Part shown: positions 22,856 to 33,981 of the stretch, piece by piece | Numbering within the stretch: position 1 is the stretch's first letter | Layout: every line of letters starts with the position of its first letter | DNA from: Cephalotus follicularis | Lineage: Eukaryota > Streptophyta > Magnoliopsida > Oxalidales > Cephalotaceae | Length of the DNA stretch: 64,000 bases | NCBI GenBank assembly: GCA_001972305.1 | Contig: BDDD01000418.1 | Location: forward strand, 201,490-265,489 | Direction: 5' to 3' | Notes under the pieces: generated by a model | The model's database searches: none | What the model saw: the letters and a program-made list of their open reading frames with translations, nothing else | What the model was told of the DNA's origin: nothing | Program-made: the position numbers and the translations under genes

Positions 22856-23376
22856 TCGTAATCGTTAAAGAATTCTACCCATCTTCGTTGCCTCATGTTC
22901 AGTATATCTTGACAAAATAGGTACCTCAAACTCTTGTGATATGTAAAGATCTCAAACCGCGCCTCATAAAGATAGTGCCTCCACTTCTGAGCGGCGAAGA
23001 TAATAGCTGCAAGTTCAAGGTCATGTGTCGGGTAGTTTTCTTCATATGGCCTTAGCTTCCTGGAAGCATAAGCGATCACTCTTCCTCGCTGAATCAGTAC
23101 GTAGCCCAAGCCCTTACCCAATACATCACTGTAGACTGCAAAGCCCTCAAAACCCTCAGGTAATGCCAAGATAGGAGCAGAAACTAACCGATCCTTCAGC
23201 TCACAGAAACTAGCTTCACAATCTTCGTCCCAGACAAATAAGGTCTTCTTCTGGGTCAGTCTAGTCAAAGGCACGGCTATCCTCAAAAAGTTCTGGATAA
23301 ACCTCCTGTAATACCCTGCCAATCCAGGGAAATTGTGTACTTCAGTTATGTTTCTTGGTTGCGGCCAGCCACGCAC
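22825..23376 (-). pseudogene. Element F RT thumb and RNase H
   Basis: The piece starts at [12 protein letters not shown], includes the RT connection ([30 protein letters not shown]), and passes into RNase H with [30 protein letters not shown] and [12 protein letters not shown]. In intact relatives YSDAS is usual, so a residue beside the first acidic position has changed. The downstream frame (22855 leftward) begins with EVADALSHK, so a frameshift lies at the RNase H end. Confidence 0.9.
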
Positions 23377-23388
23377 GACTTTGGTCTT

Positions 23389-23871
23389 TCACGGATCCAC
23401 CGTCAAGCCCTCCCTAGATATGAAGTGCCCGAGATAGATCACATGATCAAGCCAGAATTCACACTTGCCGAACTGGGCGTACAACCGATGTTCTCTAAGA
23501 ACCTGCAATACCAGCCTCAGATGATGAGTGTGTTCTTCCTCACTCATCGAGTATACCAGTATGTCATCAATAAACACTATGACAAATTGATTTAGGTATG
23601 GCCGGAATACGTCATTCATCAATGACATGAAAGCTGCCGGTGCATTGGTAACACCAAACGGCATCACCAAGAACTCGTAATGACCATACCGTGTCCGGAA
23701 GGCAGTCTTCTCAATGTCTCCTTCCCTTACTCTCAGTTGGTGATACCCCGATCTCAAATGGAGCTTGGAAAACACCTCGACCTTTGTAACTGGTTGAAGA
23801 AATCCTCCATGTGGGGTAAAGGATACTTGTTCTTGATAGTTGCCTTGTTCAACATTCTGTAATCGATGCAA
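23389..23871 (-). pseudogene. Element F reverse transcriptase palm
   Basis: This open piece carries [35 protein letters not shown], the catalytic box [13 protein letters not shown] and the [24 protein letters not shown] region. It overlaps the previous frame at 23754-23871, indicating a frameshift near 23770. A stop near 23388 separates it from the RNase H piece. Confidence 0.92.
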
Positions 23872-24860
23872 AGCCTCATCGACCCATCCTTCTTCTTAAC
23901 AAATAACACAATCGCACCCCACGGAGAAACACTGGGTCTAACAAAACCCTTATCAATCAGGTCTTGTAACTGTAAACTCAGCTCTCGCAACTCGGCAGGA
24001 GCCATCCGATAAGGTGATTTAGAGATTGGATCCGTTCCAGGAACAAGATCAATAACGAACTCCATACTTCTCCTCGGTGGTAAAGACCCAAAGTCATCAG
24101 GAAACACATCTGGAAATTCACACACAACCAGATTCTCCTCCATACGCAAACCTTTATCTTTCCTTCGATCAATTACATAAGCCATGTATCCTCCGCATCC
24201 CTTCTTTAGATACTTCGATGCTCCCATAAAGGATATGATCGATGTCGAGAACCCTTTGTCTCCCTTGAACTCAAATGTCGTTCCATCGGGTAGACAAAAA
24301 TCCACAGTTTTATTATAACAATCCATGCGAGCACGGTGTGCTGATAGCCAATCCATCCCCAGTATGACATTGAAGTCATGGATAGGCAGCACTATCAAAT
24401 CTGCATACAAAGAAATGCTGGCCATAGACATCTCGTAACTCCTATATATCAAGTCAGTATACATAGAAGCCCAAGTCGGTGTACTCACATCAAGCATATA
24501 TGACATACAGTGAAGGGTGACATCTAAGCAAGATGCAAAACGTGCAGATATAAAAGAATGCGATGCTCCAGAATCCACCAACACTCTAGCTGGAAAACCA
24601 CAGATAAATAGAGTACCTCCAACAACGGAAGTTGACTCTGGAACCTCTGTCTGAGCAAGTACAAAAACTCCACCTTTTACGATGCCCTTGCCGGTGTCTT
24701 TCCTCTTTGACGGTCCCGCCGCCGTACCACTACTATTTCCTGGCACAGTAGGCGCTAAAGCTGCACTCTTTGGACAATCTTTCACTAAATGACCAGGTGC
24801 CTCGCACCTCAAGCACCAGCCATTGAACCTCCATCAATCTTTCTGTTGGTGGCCCGTACG
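23754..24860 (-). pseudogene. Element F zinc knuckles, protease and RT N-terminus
   Basis: The 352-codon open frame begins in the second knuckle ([15 protein letters not shown]). The preceding knuckle, just upstream, has a stop where its last cysteine should be. The protease motif [13 protein letters not shown] is intact and [16 protein letters not shown] follows. RT starts at about [15 protein letters not shown] and reaches [46 protein letters not shown]. It is closely similar to the matching part of H. Confidence 0.92.
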
Positions 24861-24904
24861 ACCACAATAGTAACAACCTTTGGATCTAGCATTACTCCCC
24901 TAGC

Positions 24905-25837
24905 TGGGAGAACCTTGTGAAGCTGTCTGCTGAAATTTGCTCTTGGACGACTTCATTGGAGAACCAACATCTTGCCATTTTAACGATGCTGGTCTGGACT
25001 GTGTAGGACTCTATTTAATCTATTGTGCGTGAGCTCTCTCAGCCCGGTCTTCACTGTTTATGCTCTCCAGTAGTCTTGCTTTCTGAGCAACCTCCACAAA
25101 AGTCCCCAATTCCATAGCCCTAATTCTTGATCGAAGATCCGGCCGCAGACCTCTCAGGAACCGCTGTATCTCCTTCACTTCATCAGCTACCAGATAGGGT
25201 GAATATCTGTCTAGCTCCATGAACCTTGCTTGATATTCTATCACTGTCATCTCTCCATGTCGCAACTCCAAGAGCTCCGTCTCCCGTCGCTCTTGTTCAA
25301 TCCGTGGAACATAGGTCTCCAAGAACTCTGTATGGAATATGCCCCAAGTGTTGTCAAGCCTTTGAGATTCCCACTTTGCTTTGACCACCTACCACCAATG
25401 AGTGGCCTCAACCCATAGATGGTACACAGCAAACTTCAGTTTTTGATTGTCAGTATAGTCCATCACTTCAAAGATTTTTTTCCAAATCCTGCAGCCATCT
25501 CTCGACAATGGTGGCATCAAGCTCCCCCCGGAAACTGGGTGGATTCTGCTTCATGAACCTTTCAATGTCCCTACCAAACTGGTTACCATCCTCTCCCGGG
25601 CAATGGTCAGGAGCTCTATGTTGGAGCTGTATGTTGCAGTCGAGCTTGCGCATAGTATTGGCGCATCTCTTCTGTATTGGCCATTTTAAAGGCCATCTGT
25701 TGCTGAAAATAATCTGCAATTCGGGTCATCGGATCTCTCTCATCCTAGGGGATATTCATCCCTTGTGGAACATTCACTTCCTCAGGGGTATTGGCTCCAA
25801 TAGCTCTAGCCCTAGCATGTGTTCTCCTTCGGTCCAT
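24905..25837 (-). pseudogene. Element F gag
   Basis: An ATG at 25835-25837 begins an arginine-rich start (MDRRRTHARARAIGAN), followed by an in-frame stop near 25745. The capsid-like region has DPMTRIADYFQQQMA, DGNQFGRDIERFMKQ, PPSFRGELDATI and WLQDLEK (25468-25719). Then come MVKAKWES and ETELLELRHGEMTVIEYQARF (25020-25388), typical of retrotrans_gag. At least two frameshifts or stops (about 25470 and 25390) interrupt it. The sequence between 24905 and 25019 is the linker to the zinc knuckles. Confidence 0.87.
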
Positions 25838-25933
25838 TGGTTCCTATAAGAAGGATGACGATTAGTCACGACTTTAGGAAAACAATTCATTAATTGCCAA
25901 GGAAAATATCCTAGCTAAGCATATATGGAATAT

Positions 25934-25945
25934 GCTCTGATACAA
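25934..25945 (-). other. Primer-binding site of element F
   Basis: The minus strand reads TTGTATCAGAGC, one mismatch from the Met-tRNA complement, separated by four bases from the LTR at 25950. Confidence 0.85.
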
Positions 25946-26949
25946 CTCTTGTCACACCCCGCTTTCGATAAACACACATAAAAGTGGTAAAGGCAATTAA
26001 CATCAAGATTCAGCTTATGCAATTACCATAACATTTAAACTTTTAAACAAGATATAAGGTGCGGAAGCATTAAACTCATAAGCTAAAAAAATACGTAACG
26101 TGCATCCCGTACTGCACGCTACTCAATACAAGTATGTCACTGTTAAAGCCCATAAACGAAGCGTGATCCATGATACATTAATCAATAGCATCTAAAAGTC
26201 TAGTGAACCAGAAAATACGATACACAACACACAAAGTGACATAACCCCTATCAAACATTATTAAAACTTGTACTTCATCCATGCTGATTCCCAAGCTGGT
26301 CCACTGCATCAATATGTAAAGTAGGGGGTTAGCCTTTGTCCTCACTCGGCTAAGTCATAAGAGTACTTTGGGATCAACATTACATGCATGTCATGAAATG
26401 TATGCGTAGATGATGCAGTTGTAACGCCCCAAATTTCATAAATAATTATTTTGAAATTGGTGCGTGTACAGTCGTGATAAAATCGATAGAGCCCGGAGTA
26501 ATAAAAAGGCATTACGCATTTAAGTCGTAAACATGTTAGCTAAGATGGCTAATAAAGTCTATTTTTAATGCGCGACAATAAAGCCCAAATGTTCACAATA
26601 TTATTGCGATTATTTTGGTGGTTGTTTGGATAATTTATGTCGCGATTTGCGAAAAAATCGGGACCTGTACCTTAGTATTTTACCAGAAAATACTAAGGAG
26701 GAAGCAAGAATAAAGAGGGGACACACACACACACGGGCGCATCACGCGCCAGTGCATGAATAGAACACAGGCGCACAAAGCGCCTGCCTCTGGGAGAGAG
26801 GGCGAGAGAGATTGGGAGAGAGATCGGCAGAGAGACCGGGAGAGGACGCCGGACCCAGCTACCGGACCGGGAGAGCACGCCGGTCAACCTAGGGCCTCCA
26901 ACCAACGGTAACCTCCTCCCACTTCTTCTATTTTTCTTCTTTTTTCTTC

Positions 26950-27610
26950 CCCTGGCCGCCACTGTTCGCGTAAGATGCCGGCGTTTCCCGACGCCGTTTG
27001 CATCGCGGGTGGCCTGGGTTTTGCTGTAGAGGACTAGCTCTACCCATTTCAACCACTGGTGCGGCGTGATTCGGCCGGAAACGGCCGGAATCAGTTGAAT
27101 GAGTCGACTCAGTCAGTCGACTCACTGTCACCTTGGACCGCGCGTTTAGCGCCGAGTTTTGGCGAGTCACGGCCATGGATGTGTAGGACTGTTGAATGTG
27201 TGGCGTTTTTGGGTGGTGATCGGACCTGTGGAGGTCCGGCGAGTTGACTCAGTGAGTCACGACTCACTGCCGGCCGTGGCACGGCGTTCGGCGCCGATTC
27301 CCGGTGAGTCATGACCGGTTCTGTGTTCACCGTTCAATGTGGAACCCGTTGATGTATGTTTCGTCGCTTGGTTGTGTCGGTCGGAACCCGGCCGGCGTTT
27401 CGGCGACGGAAATGTTTTGTGTGTCGAACATAACGGAAATGTGTTGTATGTGGAGTGTGTAAGTGGCGATTGGTTTTGGCATCGAGGAATTGATCAATTG
27501 GCGAGAACCGGCTTTGGTTCCACGGTTATCGGAAAGGTTCGGCAATTGAACCTGCGGCTTGACTGTGCTAGCGATACTGCGATTCCTGACTTGGAAGCAA
27601 AGGTAGGGGA
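26950..27610. other. GC-rich, CpG-rich block of LTR G with GAGTCGACTC repeats
   Basis: This part of G is far richer in GC and CpG than its surroundings. At 27095-27130 GAGTCGACTC and CAGTCGACTCA occur head to tail, and related TGAGTCACGACTCA-type words lie near 27240-27310. Several open frames overlap on both strands here, which is expected of GC-rich DNA with few stops; none has a recognisable domain. Confidence 0.6.
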
Positions 27611-27844
27611 AAGCCATACTGTAATTTCGAGTTTGACATTCATGCATGGTTTATGGTTTTGAATGTATAAAATGCATAATTCTTGTACTGATTTTGTTAC
27701 TGGATTGATGTCATGAGATGCTAGATATGTTCTGAGTATCTGCGTGTTAGTTCCTTGCCTTGATTTCCTGTTATTATGCATGATTATGGGTTGTTAAGGC
27801 TACTGCTTGTTGAGTCGTGAGGTAGAGGACGACTACTGTTGGAA

Positions 27845-28180
27845 AAGACATCGACGTCTTTTAGATAAACATCGACGTCTTTTTAGTCTTTCCTTGTTAC
27901 TGACTGAGAGGGATCGACGTCTTTGGAAAGGCATCGACGCCCTAGGCTACCTACCTGGATTTTGACGTCAAATACGTCGACGCCTAAGGTCCTTACCTTA
28001 ATGCGTCGACGCCATCTAAAATACACTGTCGTTTTAAAGGTTCCAGACCGTGAGCATCGACGCGTAAGAAATGGACATCGACGCCTTCTGCAGAGGAATG
28101 CGTTGACCCTGAGACTTGGACATCGACGCATGTTGGAAAAGAAATCGACGCCTTTTGGATAGACATCAACATCTTTGGTA
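27845..28180. repeat. ATCGACGTCTTT motif array in LTR G
   Basis: About 12 copies of ATCGACGTCTTT, ATCGACGCC or GTCGACGCC lie in 335 bp with spacers of 10-20 bp. They are 1425-1760 bp from the LTR 5' end. The flavour is the reverse complement of the array in LTR J (9640-10175). Confidence 0.9.
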
Positions 28181-28760
28181 CTGTTTGGGGTTTTCTTCAT
28201 CTAACGATACGAAACGATCCCGATTCCTGTTAGGGTGCATTTGAGCATTGTATGCATTGCACATATACTGTTTTACTGCCTGTTTGTACTGTTTGTACTT
28301 GAATTGTGATTTATAATGTGTTGTTACTTTAGAAATGCATATGTGAACTGAAACCGCTATTTTGAGTACGAATGAATATTGATATCGTATTTTCAAATAT
28401 CTCTGGGAAGTGATTTCCATTACTGTACTGTTTAAAAGTATTTTCTACTGAAAATACCTATTTTTCAAATGTTGTCACTTTTAGAAACATTTTGGAAAAC
28501 AACTGCCTGTTGTCGATCAAATAGATCGTTACTGTTTACTGTACTGCTACTGTGTTCACTTTTTGCTCTGTGAATTGCTATGTGTTTGTGTTTGAGCTGC
28601 TAGTTGCCTGGCGGAGGTTGCCAGTGATGACTAGTGGTAGGGTTGACCTAGGGACCTGGAGCATGGCTGGGTAACTCACTGTACTGTTGCCTCGCCCGGT
28701 TGCCCGATGTGGGGATCGTAGCGGGAGTGTAGCGTGGGGCCAGGAGTTGGCGGCGCTATA

Positions 28761-28882
28761 ACTGTTGTTGTGGTCCTATGTGGACATCCTGACTGTTGTT
28801 GTGGTCCTATGTGGACATCCTGACTGTTGTTGTGGTCCTATGTGGACATCCTGACTGTTGTTGTGGTCCCATGTGGACATAC
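28761..28882. repeat. 31-bp tandem repeat in LTR G
   Basis: The unit actgttgttgtggtcctatg plus tggacatcctg is repeated nearly four times without gaps. The single-copy equivalent in related LTRs is the ggtccttt/gtggacata region (for example 63290-63310). It is a local expansion. Confidence 0.9.
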
Positions 28883-30404
28883 TGTACTGTACTGTTTACT
28901 GGTCCTTTACGAACATTACTGCGATTGTTGACGTAGCCTTGGCCGGGTTACTACTGTACTGTTACTGTATACATATATTTCTTATAAATGTAACACTGAT
29001 ATTTTACTGTACTGATATACGTATTTTCATATATGTATAAACTGGGCCTCCACTGCACTGCATCATTTATGCATTCATATCATGACATGCATTATGTTGA
29101 TCCCGATTTACTGTTATGACTTAGCCGAGTGAGGACAAAGGCTAACCCCCCTACAGTTTTAGATTGATTTCAGGTTGATCCAGCGGTTTGCTACCGTTGA
29201 GCTCCGTGGAGCAAAGTGGAGTTTATGTTGTTTCTGCTTTTGAGAAACATTATGGATCATTGTAATAAATGAATCGATGTATTGATGAATAATGTTCCAT
29301 TATTATGGTTCTGTTTCTGAAGGAATTTTATATTGTACTGTATTGTTCACGCTCCGTTTTATGGGCGATTAACTTTTATGACCTGTAGTTGGGTAGTGTG
29401 CGGTATGGGACGCACGTTACGTGTTGACAGCTTATGTTCTTTTATGCTTCCGCAACCGTTATGCTTGGAAAAGTTTTAAATTTCACGGTTTTGCATGAGC
29501 TGTATTATATGTTAATTGCCTTTACCGCTTTAATGCTGCGTTTATTGTAAACGGGGTGTGACAGCAGTGCAGTAGAAAATAAATGTTTATATATATATGA
29601 AAAAATATATAAGTTAGCAATACAGTAAAATAACAGTAGGGACATATATATGAAAATATATGTATGCAACAACAGTACAGTGGTTGCCCGACCAGGGCTA
29701 CAGCAACAGGCACAGTAATGTCTTAATAGGACCAGTAAACAATACAGTATGTCCACAAAGGGACTAACAAATAGACAGGCAGTATGCACAACGCCGCCAA
29801 CTCCTGGCCCCACGTTGCACTCCTACTTCAGTCCCTTCTCCAGGCAACCAGGCAAGACAACAATACAGTATCGTGAGTTACCCAGCCAACTCCTGGCTCC
29901 TAGGTCAACCCTGCCACTAGCCAACGCTGGCAGCCTTCGCCATGCAACTAGTGGCTCAAGCACAAACACATAAAATTCACAGAACAAACAGTGAATAGTC
30001 ATAGTAAACAGTGCAGTAAACAGTACAATAATGATCGTTAGATCAACAACAGGCAGTTACTTTCAAACTATTTTCGAAAGTTGTAAATATTTGAAATATG
30101 TTTTTCCAGTAGTGGAAAATACTTTTAAACAATTAAGTACGTGGAAAACCCTTTCCCAGTTGTTCAAAAATATGTTATTATCAAATATCTATTTCATACT
30201 CAAAATAGCCATTTTCAGTTTCACATGTGCATTTCTAAATTAACATAGTAATCTATAAATCATAAGCAGTTTATAATAAGTCAATAAACATGCAGTAAAC
30301 AGTACATATGCAATGCATACAGATGCCCTAATGCATCCTAATCGGAGTCAGGATCATTGCGCATCGTTTTAATCAAGAGAGGCCCAATCAGCAGCTTGGT
30401 AGTC

Positions 30405-30680
30405 GGCTGGATTCTTCACCAGTCGGCTGTTCTGGGTAATCAGTACATGAGTAGTCGGCTGGTTCCTTTAACCAGTCAACTATTTATCAGGCAGTCGGCT
30501 ATTATCCTTCAATAGTTGACTGTTTTGGTTGAGCAGTTTAAGAAATCGTTCATATAACACTTCCCGCCATTTTCTGGGCAGGATATCGCAAGCACAATGA
30601 ACTGTTTTCCTTCAACAGTCGGCTGTTTCGGTTGAACAGTCAGTTTTCTTGCTTCGATAGTCGACTGTTCTGGAAACCAG
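30405..30680. repeat. AGTCGGCTG motif array in F 5' LTR (unsplit)
   Basis: About nine copies of AGTCGGCTG, CAGTCGACTG or CAGTTGACTG occupy this stretch, about 1120-1395 bp from the LTR 5' end at 31800. Sequence conservation with the other F LTR (16865-16985 plus 19990-20095) is high, including spacers. Confidence 0.9.
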
Positions 30681-31499
30681 TTACATGCAATCCAATATAT
30701 ATCACTCAAACGAATCATTGCAAGCATCCTTATATATATTCTCAAGATCAAATATCATCAATCAGTCCTCAAAAGGTTCATAGAACACAACAATAAACAT
30801 GCATTTTACCCAGCAATTCAATACCAAGATAAAACTCAGCATGCATGTACATGAACTCAAATGATTCTCAACAGTAAGCATGGCATGCGAAAAAACCAGT
30901 AGTAACCATGGTGTAACAACTGAACATCATAGCTCATACAAGCAGGCAATCAATCACAGGACATTCAGTAATCTTGAGCTCAAAATACAAACATAACTTC
31001 CTCTACCTTTTGATTCCAAGTTAGGAATCTGTAAGTCCACCTCTTTGTGTTCCAACAGTGACGTTTTGAGCTCCCCAGACGCTTTAACTCCAAATCCAGT
31101 AGCTCCAACCCGTCACGTCCAAACTCCTCTTGGTTCAACAATTTGAGAATCTCTCTCACTTTCTCTCATGATTCTCCACTGTTTTTTTCTGTAATTTCTC
31201 ACTGGTTTCTTTCCTTGCACGCACCGGGCGAGAGAGATGAAGAGGAGAGCATTTTATGCAGGTGGTTCTCTCTCTCTCTTTTCTCCAACCCGTTTCCCAT
31301 GGCACTAAATGCCATACCCTCTCATATCTGCATGCACACACACACATGATTGATTCTCCCTGTCCCATGTCCTGCATGGCGCACAGGTGTTCACACTTCC
31401 CTCTGTATTGGCCGCATGACGCACAGATGGCACACCCTTTATCCTTGTCAGTCGTTGCATGTGATCTCATCACATGCAACAAAACATAGCATAAACCAG

Positions 31500-31650
31500 C
31501 CGGACGTTCTTTCCCAACAGTCGGCTACCCTCTTGGCTGTGGTTGCCAGGTGGCTTGACAGCCCTCCAATCGGCTGGTTCGTCCCACCAATCGACTGTTC
31601 CATTAAAGGGTCCACCAATAGGTTGGTCTATTGCACCATTTGACTGTCCC
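31500..31650. repeat. CAGTCGGCTG motif array near the 5' end of F 5' LTR
   Basis: Five to six degraded copies (AACAGTCGGCTACC, CCAATCGGCTGG, CCAATCGACTG, CCATTTGACTG) lie 150-300 bp from the LTR 5' end. Many have C-to-T or G-to-A changes at the CG, as expected of methylated DNA. Confidence 0.82.
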
Positions 31651-32679
31651 CGTCAATATTTCAACAATCATACTTCTAAGTGTTTTGATTTGATTTTCGA
31701 ATCAAAATATTAGCCGGGAAATTTATCTTTATCATTAATTTAATAACAAGATTGCATTTGGAATTCAAATATTACAACGTATGAAATCCTGGGCATTACA
31801 TTAACAATCCTCGAAAGGAAATACAATTCCATCAATAACATTATTACAACTTTATTCTTCATCCACGCTTGTCCATATCTGTCCCACTGCATCAATCTGA
31901 AATTGATAGGGTTAGTCGAATCCACTGGCTAAGTAGGAAAGATAGAAAAGTGTTTCTGGGTCAACTATAATAAATGCCATGTAATAAATGCACAGTGATA
32001 TAGTACATATATATATATTCACCAACACATGAGCAACCATGTCAAATGGCTACAACAACACAGTCCAGCAGTCATGTCCCAAGGGACCAAACAATCCAAT
32101 CGGTACATACGAAGAGCGCCGCCATCTCCTGGCCCCGATGTCGTACTCTTACTTCAGTCCCGTCTCCGGCTGACACGAAGCAAGTGAACAATCCATGTTA
32201 CTAGAACAGAGGCTAAGTAACATGTATGGGTGCCCCTAGCCATCTCCTGGCCCCTAAGGTCCGAACCCGCCATTAGCCATCGATGGCAACCTCCGCCACG
32301 TAGCTAATACGGTGACAGTTTCAATCACAATCCAGTAATCAATCCAAAATCAATTCATTTTCCAAGTAGTTTATAAGTTATAAATTACTTGAAACAATAC
32401 ATTTTCAAAATGTATAACAGTCCTTAAAATAGCTCCAATCCTTCGAAAATATACATTTGTAAAAATGTACATTTTCGGGTAAAATAATGATTTCATTTTT
32501 AAAATCATGAATGCACTTCCAAAATGGTAACACATTTTAGAAATCATATACCATCCAATTCTCAGTTCAATCCATGACAATTATGCAATGCAAACATATG
32601 CTCAAATGCATCTAGACTCATTTCGGGATCAACGTATCCCATCTAAGCGAAATCGTTCAAAACAGTGATTTAAGCATCA

Positions 32680-32985
32680 ACGCTTAATGCCTGGCATCAA
32701 CGCTTATGTCCTCTAAGCATCGACGCTTCCACCCTTAGCGTCAGCGCTTAGTTCATAAGCCTTACGTGTCAATAATTGTCTTTGGCGTTGACGCTTCAAG
32801 GCAAGGACCCTTGAGCGTCGGCGCTTTACTTGATGGCATCGACGCTTAAGGTAGGAACCTTAGCGTCAACATCTAACACGTCCAATTCCATACATAATGA
32901 ACCAGGGCTTCTACGTTTACTCAAAGTGTCGACGTTATAGTGCATTAAAAGCGTGGACGCTTATACATTAAGCGTCGACAGTTAG
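32680..32985. repeat. GCGTCGACGCTT motif array in H LTR
   Basis: About 13 copies of AGCGTCGACGCTTA-like words, some degraded to GCATCAACGCTT, occur in 305 bp. The array is about 1000-1300 bp from the LTR 5' end. Confidence 0.9.
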
Positions 32986-33689
32986 AGAATACCAGTAACT
33001 TCATCTTCTCCAACACGCCCGAAAAACCAGTAATTTCAAGCATGCAATCCAATCCAACATCATTCCAAAACATTACATGCATAGAAGATCATCTATACAT
33101 GGAAATCCATCATAATAATACAGTTCATGATCACAATCCTCATGCATCTCATCAAATGACCATTTACCATTATTGAACTCAAAGTCAAGTTCATAAAATC
33201 CCTACCTTTGATCCTAAGTTAGGAACCGAAAGTCCACCTCTTTAAGTCTGAACAGTAGCTTCTCGGGGCTTCCCAAGTCCGGTTTGGTCACTCCAAAACT
33301 AGTCCTATGACACCAAGCTTTTGCACAGGTTCAACAATAGAGGAAAATGGTTTTCTCTCCTCATCTCTCTTCTAATTTATCACCGTTTCTCTCCTCTTTA
33401 TTTTCTATTTTTCTCTTTCCTTTCTCCAGGTAATGTACGAAGCATGTGGAAATTGCGTCTTTATGCTCATTTCCCTTCTCTCTCCCCCACCCGTACATGC
33501 ATGGCATTTTCCTGCCATTCTCTTCTCACCTGTGCATGACACACATGTGTCCCCTTCTTTCTTCTCTTCTAGGGTTGCATGTCTGGAGACATGATAGCAT
33601 GTCTAACACATCTCCACTCACATGTTAAGGTGCCTGAATACCTGCCGTTTCATCATGTTTTATGTCATTGGTTCAAATATATTCTGATA

Positions 33690-33840
33690 TTCGACATTAA
33701 GCGTCGACGCTTACTTATAAGTGTCCGCGCTTATATTGTCTTAATCATTGGCGTCGACGGTATCACTTGGCGTCGACGCTTTGCGTGCATGTGTTTTATG
33801 CACATGTTTTGCATCCTTGGCATCGATGCTTAGGCCAGTT
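33690..33840. repeat. GCGTCGACGCTT motif array near the 5' end of H LTR
   Basis: Five to six copies (AAGCGTCGACGCTTA, GGCGTCGACGGTA, GGCGTCGACGCTTT, GGCATCGATGCTTA) lie 140-290 bp from the LTR terminus at 33981. The flavour is the same as in the other array of this LTR. Confidence 0.88.
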
Positions 33841-33981
33841 TCCAGCACTTTTCAATTCATATAATGCCATTAACACGCCTTACTCAATTTGGAAACATTA
33901 TCAATTAGAAAATCCATCATTTTATTAATTCATAATTCAATTACAATGGAAATACAAAGGATGGAAATTCCGAGCATTACA

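Larger units (their letters stand above)
26420..29563 (+). mobile_element. Solo LTR G (3144 bp), TSD GCAGT
   Basis: It starts TGTAACGCCCC and ends GGGGTGTGACA on the plus strand and is flanked by GCAGT (26415-26419 and 29564-29568). The 3' LTR of F at about 15630-15650 shows the empty site (gatgcagtgcagtagaa). No coding domain is present. Near its 3' end it has the ccgagtgaggacaaaggcta block shared with F, H and Q LTRs, so it belongs to the same broad LTR group but lies in the opposite orientation. It contains a GC-rich block, a GACGTC-type array and a 31-bp tandem repeat. Confidence 0.94.
15167..31800 (-). mobile_element. Element F: complete Ty3/gypsy retrotransposon with solo LTRs in both LTRs
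   Basis: F has a 3' LTR (15167-21211, with D inside), a polypurine tract, pol and gag on the minus strand, a primer site and a 5' LTR (25950-31800, with G inside). Without the insertions its LTRs are about 3.1 and 2.7 kb and its internal region is 4738 bp. Flanking pentamers are TTAAT (15162-15166) and TTAAC (31801-31805), a duplication with one later mismatch. F lies 291 bp inside the 5' LTR of H. Frameshifts and stops in gag and pol make it non-autonomous now. The integrase type and C-terminus suggest a Tekay/Del-like lineage, a moderate inference. Confidence 0.9.
25950..31800 (-). mobile_element. 5' LTR of element F, split by solo LTR G
   Basis: On the plus strand it starts TGTCACACCCCGC next to the primer site and ends GGGCATTACA at 31800. 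Without G and one GCAGT copy it is about 2.70 kb. It aligns with the 3' LTR and keeps the uninterrupted site of D near 30510. The final part (30780-31250) contains the conserved aagttaggaatctgtaag block and a pyrimidine-rich stretch. Confidence 0.9.
12751..33981 (-). mobile_element. Element H: Ty3/gypsy retrotransposon, host of A and F, 3' part off window
   Basis: H supplies gag, protease and the first part of RT at 12751-14766, a primer site at 14860-14871 and a 5' LTR whose halves are 14876-15166 and about 31806-33981. The two LTR halves are separated by the whole of element F. RT is broken at 12750 by element A, so the rest of pol and the 3' LTR are outside the window to the left. Gag of H and F are close relatives (both contain DGNQFGR, IERFM and QNPPSF), so F inserted into a member of its own family. 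Confidence 0.82.
31801..33981 (-). mobile_element. 5' LTR of element H, remaining (U3-side) part
   Basis: The sequence after F continues the LTR begun at 14876 (F's duplication TTAAC is 31801-31805) and ends CGAGCATTACA at 33981, so in element orientation the LTR starts TGTAATGCTCGG. Shared blocks with F include tcctggcccc (32130 and 32240), cctaagttaggaaccg (33213) and the pyrimidine-rich stretch 33350-33580. Total LTR length without F is about 2.47 kb. Following bases TCTAT (33982-33986) are the candidate target duplication; its partner is off window. Confidence 0.85.

Noticed and set aside
26693-27781. Several 60-119 codon frames in solo LTR G
   Set aside because: Same reason as for D; they overlap on both strands and include simple proline/arginine-rich runs.
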